A stretch of DNA of 19,298 nucleotides from an uncultured Collinsella sp. (GTDB lineage Bacteria; Actinomycetota; Coriobacteriia; Coriobacteriales; Coriobacteriaceae): contig CABUBY010000021.1 in NCBI GenBank assembly GCA_902489955.1, positions 1 to 19,298 on the forward strand. The letters are read 5' to 3'. Numbering within the stretch: position 1 is the first letter of the stretch; each line of letters begins with the position of its first letter. Shown here one piece after another: positions 1-6,072 of the stretch. Under the pieces are notes generated by a model. That model made no database searches. It saw only the letters and a list, made by a program, of their open reading frames with translations, and was not told the origin of the DNA. Both the position numbers and the translations under genes were made by a program.

Positions 1-234
1 GTCGCCGCCCGCCAGCGCACCAACCGGGCAGATCGCCACGACTCCCGTCACACGTCCCGGCTCGCCCGAGCATTCGTACACGTAATACGCCGCACCCGGG
101 TCCTTGAGCATCAGACCATCGGCAATGGCTCCGCGCAGAGCATCGTTGCCGCTCAGGATGCTGCCCATTGCAGGCAGCGCCTCGAGCACGCGGTCCTGAG
201 CCGGGCGGATGCAGGGAAACGGAAGTGCTTTCAT
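1..234 (-). CDS. DUF1015-like protein, N-terminal 78 residues (partial)
   Basis: This reading frame is open from an ATG at 234 to the window edge, so only the N-terminus is visible. It begins MKALPFPCIRPAQDR, which resembles the 'KPFxxIRP' opening of DUF1015 family proteins. A GVLI/YYVYE-like stretch follows (DGLMLKDPGAAYYVYE, then GRVTGVVAICPV), also typical of that family. DUF1015 function is unknown, and its genes often sit near serA in Clostridia and relatives, as here. The start has a TTAGGA ribosome-binding site six bases upstream. It lies 39 bases after the stop of the M20 hydrolase and is probably co-transcribed with it. The segment between the IRP motif and the 'DGLMLKD' motif is shorter than I expect for the family, so the assignment is moderate. 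Confidence 0.6.
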   Translation of the reverse strand, partial: MKALPFPCIRPAQDRVLEALPAMGSILSGNDALRGAIADGLMLKDPGAAYYVYECSGEPGRVTGVVAICPVGALAGGD

Positions 235-273
235 GGGCGGTCCTAACGCACGAGTCGGTTTGTTTGCGGCTTA

Positions 274-1494
274 TTATGCCCCAACTTGGCCGCTCGCGTC
301 CCAGAGCACGTTATCGGCGAGCGCGATTAGCACCTGCTGACAACGAACGATATCGGCGTGGGGTACATATTCGTTGGGCTTGTGCGCGAGCGCGAGCGAC
401 CCGGGACCGTAGCTCATACAATTGCGGTTACCTGTCTTGCCGGCAATGACGGCGGTGTCGGTGTAGCCGGTAAAGAAACCGACGGTCGTGTCCGCGTCCG
501 TCACGTCATCGGCGGCACGCATGAGCGCTGCTAGAAGGGGAGAATTCGGGTCGCGCTCGATGGCGGGGCGGTCGCCCGTCACGGTGTAGCTGCCATGGCA
601 ACCGGGAACGGCGGCTTCGGCGACGGCGATGGCCTGCTCTACCATGCGCGTCGCGGCGGCCGTATCGGTCGGCGGGGTCAGACGCATGTCGACCCAGACT
701 TTGGCGCGGTCGGGCACGACATAGGGGCGATATCCGCCCTCGATTTGGCCAAACGTGATGGTCGAAGGCCCCAGCTCATCGTGCGCGGGCAGCGCCATAA
801 ACGCGCGACGGAGCGAACACACGACCTCGGCTATGGCGGCGACGGCATCCGCGCCCTTCCAGGGCTGGCTCGCATGCGCCGTCACGCCAGTCATTTCAAT
901 TTCGAACCACGTACGCCCCTTGTGCGCCACCTGGATCTGTCCGTCGGTGGGCTCGGTGTCCAGCACCCATTCACGCGAGCCGACCCAGCCGGCATCGATA
1001 GCTGCCTCTGAACCACGCATAAAGTCTTCCTCGTCGACCGAGCAGATGAGTGAAAAGCCGCGGCGTGGCAGCGCGCCATCCGCCGCCACGCGCTCGAGCG
1101 TATGGACCAGTGCGGCAATGGCGCAGGCCAGGCCACCCTTCATATCGCAGGCACCACGGCCGTAGAGTTTATCGTTGCGCACGATCGCTCCGAGCGGCGG
1201 AATGTCCGCGTCCCAGCCATCGCCCAAGGTGACGGTATCCATATGGCAGATGTAGACGAGCCGTGGCTCGTCGCTTTGGCCCGGCACGGTGACCATTAGA
1301 TTGCGGCGTCCGGGGAGTACTTCGTGCTCTGCAATCTGCACAGCATCGAGTACCGGATGGCTCAGCTGCGCTAACCGTTCCTCAACCAACGCTTTGATAT
1401 AGCGCTCAATCTCGTCCTCATACGCACCCGGGTCTGAGCTGTCGATCCGCACGAGTCCTTGCGTAAGCCGCCAAGCAAAATCTGTATCAACCAT
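274..1494 (-). CDS. M20-family metallohydrolase (ArgE/DapE/YgeY-like)
   Basis: This predicted 406-residue cytosolic zinc hydrolase belongs to the M20 amidohydrolase/peptidase family, whose members include acetylornithine deacetylase, succinyl-diaminopimelate desuccinylase and YgeY. Metal-binding motifs are visible in order: HMDTV, GRGACDMKGG, the CSVDEED pair of glutamates, DTEPTDG, and a late AHKPNEYV histidine. The dimerisation-domain histidine is in VTAHASQP. The substrate cannot be told from sequence. I chose the ATG at 1494 because GAGGTG lies six bases upstream. A longer in-frame ATG at 1641 would add 49 residues encoded across the serA terminator hairpin, and they resemble no protein. 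The gene follows that terminator, so it needs its own promoter. The DUF1015-like gene follows 39 bases downstream. Confidence 0.88.
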   Translation of the reverse strand: MVDTDFAWRLTQGLVRIDSSDPGAYEDEIERYIKALVEERLAQLSHPVLDAVQIAEHEVLPGRRNLMVTVPGQSDEPRLVYICHMDTVTLGDGWDADIPPLGAIVRNDKLYGRGACDMKGGLACAIAALVHTLERVAADGALPRRGFSLICSVDEEDFMRGSEAAIDAGWVGSREWVLDTEPTDGQIQVAHKGRTWFEIEMTGVTAHASQPWKGADAVAAIAEVVCSLRRAFMALPAHDELGPSTITFGQIEGGYRPYVVPDRAKVWVDMRLTPPTDTAAATRMVEQAIAVAEAAVPGCHGSYTVTGDRPAIERDPNSPLLAALMRAADDVTDADTTVGFFTGYTDTAVIAGKTGNRNCMSYGPGSLALAHKPNEYVPHADIVRCQQVLIALADNVLWDASGQVGA

Positions 1495-1520
1495 AGGCAC
1501 CTCACAGATAGTTAGGTCAA

Positions 1521-1535
1521 CATACAGATTGTATG
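1521..1535. promoter_or_regulatory. Inverted repeat upstream of the M20 hydrolase gene
   Basis: CATACAGATTGTATG is a perfect 6-bp inverted repeat with a 3-bp spacer, 26 bases before the chosen ATG of the hydrolase. On the minus strand TTGGCA and TTGACC hexamers lie on either side of it, so it sits where a repressor or activator of this gene would bind. No regulator gene is adjacent and no convincing -10 box pairs with the hexamers. The role is inferred from position only. Confidence 0.3.
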
Positions 1536-1572
1536 CCAAGAAGCGGCTCGGTGCATTTAATGGAGTGCTCAC

Positions 1573-1608
1573 AAAAACGGGGGCGCCTCTCGTGCGAAAG
1601 GCGCCCCC
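1573..1608 (-). terminator. Intrinsic terminator of the serC-serA operon
   Basis: A perfect 10-bp GC-rich stem (1579-1588 with 1599-1608, loop of 10) is followed on the minus strand by CG and then TTTTT (1577-1573). It lies 63 bases after the serA stop and before the hydrolase start. Read on the plus strand the stem has no T-run, so it works in the serA direction only. Confidence 0.9.
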
Positions 1609-1671
1609 ACGGGCATTCAATGTCAGTGACGGGCAGGCCACATGGGGAGCTGCCCGCCAGGTCAGTCGGCG

Positions 1672-2835
1672 CTACTTGATCACGCGCACGCGATACATCG
1701 ACGGAATCTGCTTGAGCGCCTCGATGGTGCTGCTGTCTAGGTGTTCGTCGGTGTCGAACATGGTGTAGGCGTTCTCGCCGGCGGACTCGTTGGTCATACG
1801 CTGCACGTTGGCGTTGTCCTTGGCCAGGATGGCCGTGATCTGGCCGATCATGTTGGGCACGTTGGCATGCAGGCAGGCAATGCGGCTTGCAGCGCGCGCC
1901 TTGCCCATGCTGCAGGCGGGGTAGTTGACGCTGTGTGCGATGTTGCCGTTCTCCAGGTAATCCTTAAGCTCGCTGATGGCCATGTCGGCGCAGTTGGCCT
2001 CGGCCTCGCCGGTGCCGGCGCCCGAGTGCGTGGTGATAAACGTATTGGACATCTTGACCGTCTTGGGCGTGGCGAAGTCGCAGCTAAACCAGCTGAGCTT
2101 GCCCTCGCGCAGGGCGGCGTCGACGGCGTCCTCGTCAATGATGGTTTCGCGCGCGTAGTTGATGAGCACGGCGTCCGGTGCCAGCAGGTTAATCTGCTCG
2201 GTGCTGATCATGCCGATGGTGTCGGCCTTGCTGGGCACGTGCACGGTGAGGTAGTCGCAGCCGCGGCAGAGATCCTCGAGCGTGCCCACGCGCTGCACCT
2301 CGCGGCTCAGCACCCACGCGTGCTCGACGGAAATGAACGGGTCGTAGCCGTAAACGTCCATGCCCAGGTCGACGCAGGCGTTGGCGACCTTGGAGCCTAC
2401 GTTGCCCAGACCGATGACGCCGATGCGCTTGCCTTTAAGCTCGCGGCCCACAAAGGCCTTCTTGGCCTTCTCGGCGTCGACCTGGATCTCGGGGTCGTCG
2501 GCGTTGTCGCGCACCCAGTTCATCGATTGCACCACGCCACGGCTCGAGAGCACCAGCATGCCCAGGACGAGCTCCTTGACGGCATTGCTGTTGGCGCCGG
2601 GGGAGTTAAAGACGACGACGCCCTTCTTGGCGTACTCCTCAACGGGGATGTTGTTGACGCCGGCGCCGCAGCGGGCGATAGCGCGGATGCCCTCGGGCAG
2701 CTCGTAGCCGTGCAGGTCGGTCGAGCGCATCAGGATGGCGTCGGCCTCTTCGGCGGTGCTCACAAATTCGTAGCCCTCGCCAAACTCGACTTTGCCGTCC
2801 TTGGTGATGTCGTCGATGGTCTTAATCTTACGCAT
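1672..2835 (-). CDS. serA: D-3-phosphoglycerate dehydrogenase with C-terminal ACT domain
   Basis: This 387-residue enzyme oxidises 3-phosphoglycerate to 3-phosphohydroxypyruvate with NAD, the first step of serine biosynthesis in the cytosol. The N-terminal substrate-binding domain contains ARCGAGVNNIP. The Rossmann motif VIGLGNVGSKVA follows near the middle. The catalytic-domain signatures VHVPSKADT, NYARETIIDE (where many homologues have NxARG) and a late THSGAGTGEA histidine are also present. The C-terminus (roughly the last 75 residues, starting NVPNMIGQITAIL) is an ACT domain, usually the serine-sensing part. The length fits the short SerA form. TAAGGAG precedes the ATG by seven bases. 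It lies 72 bases after serC and is almost surely co-transcribed with it, ending at the terminator at 1573-1608. Confidence 0.95.
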   Translation of the reverse strand: MRKIKTIDDITKDGKVEFGEGYEFVSTAEEADAILMRSTDLHGYELPEGIRAIARCGAGVNNIPVEEYAKKGVVVFNSPGANSNAVKELVLGMLVLSSRGVVQSMNWVRDNADDPEIQVDAEKAKKAFVGRELKGKRIGVIGLGNVGSKVANACVDLGMDVYGYDPFISVEHAWVLSREVQRVGTLEDLCRGCDYLTVHVPSKADTIGMISTEQINLLAPDAVLINYARETIIDEDAVDAALREGKLSWFSCDFATPKTVKMSNTFITTHSGAGTGEAEANCADMAISELKDYLENGNIAHSVNYPACSMGKARAASRIACLHANVPNMIGQITAILAKDNANVQRMTNESAGENAYTMFDTDEHLDSSTIEALKQIPSMYRVRVIK

Positions 2836-2891
2836 GGAAAAACTCCTTAGCAGGTTTTGATCTAAACAGGGTGGTTTGAGATGGCTGGTCG

Positions 2892-2908
2892 GCCCGCGTG
2901 CTGCGGGC
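2892..2908 (-). promoter_or_regulatory. Stem-loop between serC and serA
   Basis: GCCCGC-loop-GCGGGC is a perfect 6-bp stem with a 5-base loop at the very end of serC, touching its stop codon on the minus strand. No T-run follows, so it is unlikely to be a full terminator. It could stabilise the upstream mRNA or tune the serC:serA ratio. The effect is inferred. Confidence 0.3.
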
Positions 2909-4032
2909 TAGTTAGATCGCGGGCTCAAACTATGCTGCGCTTCGAAGTCCTTCATGTACGAGGCCAGTGCCTGCACGTCTTCCATGGTCACGGCGTTATA
3001 GACGCTGGCGCGCATACCGCCCACCAGGCGATGGCCCTTGACGTTTTGAATCTGGTGCTCGGCCGCGCCTGCGACAAAGGCCGCGTCGAGTTTGGCGTCG
3101 TCGGTGCGGAAGGTGACGTTGGCGATGGAGCGACTGTCTTTCTGCGTGGTGCCATGGAACAGCTCGCTGTGCTCGAGCAGGTCATAGAGCAGGTTGGCCT
3201 TGGCCCAGTTGCGCTCGGCCATGGCAGCAAGTCCGCCGGTCTCCTCGACCCAGTGGAATACCTTGCCGCACACGTAGATGCCAAAGGTGTTGGGCGTGTT
3301 GAGCATGGAGCCCTTGGCGGCCTGGGTCTTAAGGTCCATGTACTGCGGCGTCTGCGCAAAGGCGGGGCCGTCGGCGATGAGGTCGTCGCGCACGATGACC
3401 ACGGTCACGCCCGCAGCGCCGGCGTTTTTCTGCGCGCCAGCGTAAATAAGCCCGTAGCGCTCAATGTCGAGCGGCTGCGACAGGAAGCAGCTCGAGACAT
3501 CGGCGACCAGCGGCACATCACCGCAGTTGGGCAGCTCGTGGTACATGGTGCCAAAGATGGTGTTGTTCTGGCAGATGTAGACGTAGGCGAGCCCGTCGCC
3601 CGCGGTCTCGGCGGCAATGCGCGCGTTGATGTCGGCCATGGTGGGTATGCGGTCGAAATTGGTGTCCTCGGAGCTCGCGAGTAGCACGGCCTCGCCGTAC
3701 TTGGCGGCTTCTTTGTATGCCTTGTTGGCAAAGTTGCCGGTCACGATGTAGCCGGCGCGGCCGCGGCGCATGAGGTTCATGGGGATGCCCGCAAACTGCA
3801 GCGTGGCGCCGCCCTGCAAAAACAGGACACGGTAGTTGTCAGGGATGCTCAGCAGACGGCGCAGGGTTGCCTCGGCGTCGTCGATGATTTGCTGGTACAT
3901 ACTAGATCGATGGCTCATCTCGAGCACGGACATGCCGCAACCGCGGTAGTCCATCATCTCGTCGGCGATCTCGGCGAGCACGCTTGTAGGCAGCGCGGCC
4001 GGGCCAGCTGAGAAGTTGTGCACACGTGCCAT
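2908..4032 (-). CDS. serC: Phosphoserine aminotransferase
   Basis: This 374-residue PLP enzyme of aminotransferase class V converts 3-phosphohydroxypyruvate and glutamate to phosphoserine, the second step of serine biosynthesis. The family opening NFSAGPAALP is present, followed by EMSHRS, FLQGGATLQF (phosphate-binding region), VADVSSCFLS and YAGAQKNAGAAG, in which the lysine binds PLP. The last part contains NVTFRT and VGGMRASVYNA, the typical substrate-binding end. The ATG at 4032 is preceded by GGGAG. The gene heads the serC-serA operon. Confidence 0.96.
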   Translation of the reverse strand: MARVHNFSAGPAALPTSVLAEIADEMMDYRGCGMSVLEMSHRSSMYQQIIDDAEATLRRLLSIPDNYRVLFLQGGATLQFAGIPMNLMRRGRAGYIVTGNFANKAYKEAAKYGEAVLLASSEDTNFDRIPTMADINARIAAETAGDGLAYVYICQNNTIFGTMYHELPNCGDVPLVADVSSCFLSQPLDIERYGLIYAGAQKNAGAAGVTVVIVRDDLIADGPAFAQTPQYMDLKTQAAKGSMLNTPNTFGIYVCGKVFHWVEETGGLAAMAERNWAKANLLYDLLEHSELFHGTTQKDSRSIANVTFRTDDAKLDAAFVAGAAEHQIQNVKGHRLVGGMRASVYNAVTMEDVQALASYMKDFEAQHSLSPRSN

Positions 4033-4070
4033 CTTCTAGTCTCCCTCGTAGTCGTTTGAACGTTCGGGAT

Positions 4071-4079
4071 ACTTTAGCA
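4071..4079 (-). promoter_or_regulatory. Possible extended -10 promoter of serC-serA
   Basis: On the minus strand TGCTAAAGT fits the extended -10 pattern TGnTAnnnT, 38 bases before the serC ATG. No good -35 hexamer is seen 16-18 bases further upstream, which is common for extended -10 promoters. This is a pattern match only. Confidence 0.3.
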
Positions 4080-4162
4080 CAGTGGAGCGCTAGGCGCGAC
4101 CGCATCACGGTAAAACTCGACTACGCCGCTATGATTTACAGGATGGTTACATGGGGGAGGGC

Positions 4163-4336
4163 TTATCTCGAGGCTCGCATCCGATCCGCCTCGGTCTTCG
4201 CTTGTTTCCAGGGGCGCACGCGACCGTTGGTGAGGTCGTCGTAACCATGAGCGATGGTACGTTGAATGTGATCTTCGCGTTCCTGAATGGTAGTTAGCGC
4301 GCGCGTCTGATCAGAAATAGGCTTTACGACAGGCAT
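4163..4336 (-). CDS. Small Phd/YefM- or RelB-like antitoxin, apparently without toxin
   Basis: This encodes a 57-residue soluble protein. Its start MPVVKPISD resembles the opening of Phd/YefM-type antitoxins (KPISDLR). The C-terminal half, with DDLTNGRVRPWKQAKTEAD, resembles the short basic tail of RelB-like antitoxins. The middle of a normal Phd domain is missing or diverged. I chose the ATG at 4336 because TAAGGAG lies six bases upstream; an in-frame ATG at 4360 would fall inside the palindrome. Antitoxin genes usually overlap a toxin gene downstream, but the 130 bases before serC hold no reading frame, so it is an orphan. It may be a remnant or a stand-alone repressor. Coding is well supported; the family call is tentative. 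Confidence 0.6.
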   Translation of the reverse strand: MPVVKPISDQTRALTTIQEREDHIQRTIAHGYDDLTNGRVRPWKQAKTEADRMRASR

Positions 4337-4348
4337 ATGAAACTCCTT

Positions 4349-4376
4349 ACATAGAATCATATGTATAACTCTATGT
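4349..4376. promoter_or_regulatory. 28-bp palindrome, likely operator of the antitoxin-like gene
   Basis: The arms ACATAGA and TCTATGT match perfectly at the outer seven bases, and 11 of 14 positions match over the full half-sites. The element begins at the edge of the ribosome-binding site (4343-4349) of the 57-residue protein and contains -10-like AT-rich hexamers on the minus strand. Antitoxins of this class normally repress their own promoter by binding such palindromes, so autoregulation is the simplest reading. Confidence 0.5.
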
Positions 4377-4521
4377 TGAGTGTAGCGGAGGATGGCGTTG
4401 GGCGTGTGCGTGCCTGCATTCGTAAGCGCGGTTGTCTGGCAAGTGTGATTTGGGGCGACCTCGTTAAAGTTTCTAAGCTGCGAAAATGACCGTTAACCGG
4501 ATTAAATTTTGTTGCTCAACA

Positions 4522-4645
4522 TTTGACACTCTGGGCGTGGTAACTTTTTTACCAACAGGTATGATTATTGTCATGTGCGCCGCGCCTGCCTGCCGGGTTG
4601 CGGCGCACTTGTGACAGCCTTTGACACCCTTGGAGCGTGTACTGT
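4522..4645 (+). repeat. Two TTTGACAC repeats, candidate promoter or regulator sites
   Basis: The element TTTGACAC-yCT-GG-GCGTG occurs at 4522-4539 and again at 4620-4640, differing by one substitution and two one-base gaps, about 98 bases apart in the same orientation. Each copy contains a perfect TTGACA -35 hexamer (4523-4528 and 4621-4626). Downstream of the second, 17 bases on, is GTGGAT (4644-4649), a poor -10 that would give a leader of about 20 bases before the brxA GTG. These could be two promoters or a pair of binding sites for an unlinked regulator such as a BrxR-type WYL protein, which is not encoded here. Confidence 0.35.
4575..4608. promoter_or_regulatory. Long GC-rich inverted repeat upstream of brxA
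   Basis: A perfect 9-bp stem, GTGCGCCGC with GCGGCGCAC, has a 16-base loop. Outside it the repeat continues imperfectly as TGTCA on the left and TGACA on the right, offset by two bases. No T-run follows on either strand, so it does not look like a terminator. A dyad operator or a leader RNA structure for the BREX operon is possible. Confidence 0.35.
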
Positions 4646-4674
4646 GGATGTAACCACAAAAAGCGTTCGGGGGG

Positions 4675-5301
4675 GTGCTCACCCGCGAGCAATTCCTCCC
4701 GCATGAGATGCGCATCGTCGCTGCCCTTCGTATGCAGGGCGCAAGCGACGAGCAGGTCATTGTACGCGTAAAGAGCGAGAACCTCTTTCAATATCCCACG
4801 GAGCGCATGGTCGCCAACCGCGCAACCGTGTGCCTTCGCCGCCTTGACGCCATGGTGCCCACGGACGCCGTATGCGCCGCCGTCGAGGCTGCGTCATCCC
4901 TAACCAGGCTCATGGCATCCGGCACTCCCACGCAGGCGGACCAGGCCATCTTCTACAGCATGATCTGCCGCTACGATATCGTGCGCGAGCTCGTGCTCGT
5001 CGAGGTAGGGGAGCGCCTACAAAACTTCGATTATGCCTTTACGGCGGTTGACCTCAACGCCTTTATGACACGCTTTACCACGGAATATCCGGACGCGGCC
5101 CGCTGGACTGAGGCCACGGTCAAGCGCATTAAGGGCTCGCTCCGCCAGACGCTCCGCCATGCCGGCCTTATCGGCGAGGGCCAGGGCCCGGAGTCCGAGC
5201 GCCTGTCACCACTCTTCCTCGATTCCGATGTCGAGCGAGCCTTGGTTCAGCTGGGCGAGCAGTCGCTTATCGCGGCCCTTACCGGCAGGGCGGTGATGTA
5301 G
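4675..5301 (+). CDS. brxA: BREX protein BrxA (DUF1819)
   Basis: This 208-residue small helical protein is the first gene of type 1 BREX operons. BrxA of other systems binds DNA and is often dispensable for methylation. The family pattern FLPHEMRIVAAL near the start, the mid-protein FYSMICRYDIVREL and the C-terminal KRIKGSLRQTLRHAGLI, a winged-helix-like end, fit the family. The GTG at 4675 is the first usable start after an in-frame TAA at 4651; the next ATG (4708) would remove the conserved opening. The only Shine-Dalgarno-like sequence is a run of seven Gs that runs into the GTG, so translation initiation looks weak. The stop is separated from the brxB GTG by one base. Confidence 0.88.
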   Translation: MLTREQFLPHEMRIVAALRMQGASDEQVIVRVKSENLFQYPTERMVANRATVCLRRLDAMVPTDAVCAAVEAASSLTRLMASGTPTQADQAIFYSMICRYDIVRELVLVEVGERLQNFDYAFTAVDLNAFMTRFTTEYPDAARWTEATVKRIKGSLRQTLRHAGLIGEGQGPESERLSPLFLDSDVERALVQLGEQSLIAALTGRAVM

Positions 5302-5302
5302 C

Positions 5303-5995
5303 GTGGCTCCCGTCAAAAGCGCCGTCGACCCTGTTATCACCCCGGCGACTGATCTCACCACCAATATCGGTATCCATTCCCGCAAGAGCGTCGTGGCGGC
5401 GCATGCCCGCTCCGAGCGCGCCTGTCAGGAATTTGAGCGCCGTGCGCAGCTTCTGCGCGAGTGCCTGTGCAGCGAGGACTTTTTGGCCAACAAGGGCATA
5501 GGCAATGAGATCGGCTTCCACACTTTTTGCTATGACCCCGCGCTGGAGTTTGAGGCGCGTGCATTATTTGACACCCTTTCACGCGATGCCGAGGCCGACA
5601 AGCTTCCGTGCACGCTCAAGGTCGTGAACCTTTACGACGCCGTGCTGGCAATTCTCGAAAAGCGCCGTGTCCTCAAGGCTATCCCGCACCAAGAGGAGCG
5701 CCGCGGTACCCAGCGCGTGCTCGAGGACGTGGCCAAGTTCGCCTCGCCCGAGAAAGTCGCCGTGTACATCCTTGAGCAGACCGAGCCGTTCGCGCCCGGA
5801 GACGTCATTCTCCTCACCGGTGCAGGTGAGGTCTTCCCGTTCTTTCGCATGCACACGCTTCTCCACTGCATGCTTGCGGATTTTGATGAGGTTCCTGTGG
5901 TCGCCGCCTATCCGGGCAGTTTCAACGGCTCTTCTTTCCAGCTCTTTAACCGTCTGCCGGCCGACAACTACTACCGCGCCATCGATATCTCGTAA
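5303..5995 (+). CDS. brxB: BREX protein BrxB (DUF1788)
   Basis: This 230-residue protein is a core member of type 1 BREX, needed for methylation and defence in the E. coli system, with unknown biochemical role. Family signatures are FLANKGIGNEIGFHTF, VVNLYDAVLAIL, DVILLTGAGEVFPFFRMHTLL and the C-terminal PGSFNGSSFQLFNRL followed by DNYYRA. The chosen GTG is one base after the brxA stop, implying translational coupling. The first 35 or so residues (APVKSAVDPVITPATD...) match nothing I know in BrxB, so the true start could be further in, but no better start with a ribosome-binding site is seen. It is followed by 77 bases before brxC. Confidence 0.9.
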   Translation: MAPVKSAVDPVITPATDLTTNIGIHSRKSVVAAHARSERACQEFERRAQLLRECLCSEDFLANKGIGNEIGFHTFCYDPALEFEARALFDTLSRDAEADKLPCTLKVVNLYDAVLAILEKRRVLKAIPHQEERRGTQRVLEDVAKFASPEKVAVYILEQTEPFAPGDVILLTGAGEVFPFFRMHTLLHCMLADFDEVPVVAAYPGSFNGSSFQLFNRLPADNYYRAIDIS

Positions 5996-6072
5996 GCACG
6001 GCTCCCCGCAGACAAGGCACTGCCGCCGGCAACAACCCTTTGCCATACGTTCCCAAACCCAAAGGAGCACCC

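Larger units (their letters stand above)
4337..4674. other. Intergenic region upstream of the BREX operon, no gene seen
   Basis: These 338 bases separate the divergently transcribed antitoxin-like gene and brxA. No convincing protein or RNA gene is visible. The region holds the 28-bp palindrome, two TTTGACAC elements, a small TGGTAA/TTACCA hairpin around 4539-4555, a TATGAT hexamer at 4560-4565 and a 9-bp GC hairpin at 4575-4608. It must contain the BREX promoter. Parts are more AT-rich than the neighbouring genes. Confidence 0.6.

Noticed and set aside
1494..1641. Longer start for the M20 hydrolase at 1641
   Set aside because: The added 49 residues are translated from the serA terminator and have no homology. 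The start at 1494 has a good ribosome-binding site.
1741..2850. 369-codon open frame antisense to serA
   Set aside because: serA is certain from its motifs. The antisense frame is a Val/Gly/His-rich shadow.
4058..4065. GAACGTTC palindrome upstream of serC as a LexA-like site
   Set aside because: It lacks the 4-base spacer of Gram-positive LexA boxes, and an 8-base palindrome is common by chance.
4473..4791. Minus-strand open frames of 80-95 codons across the BREX leader
   Set aside because: They overlap brxA, have no ribosome-binding site and resemble no known protein.
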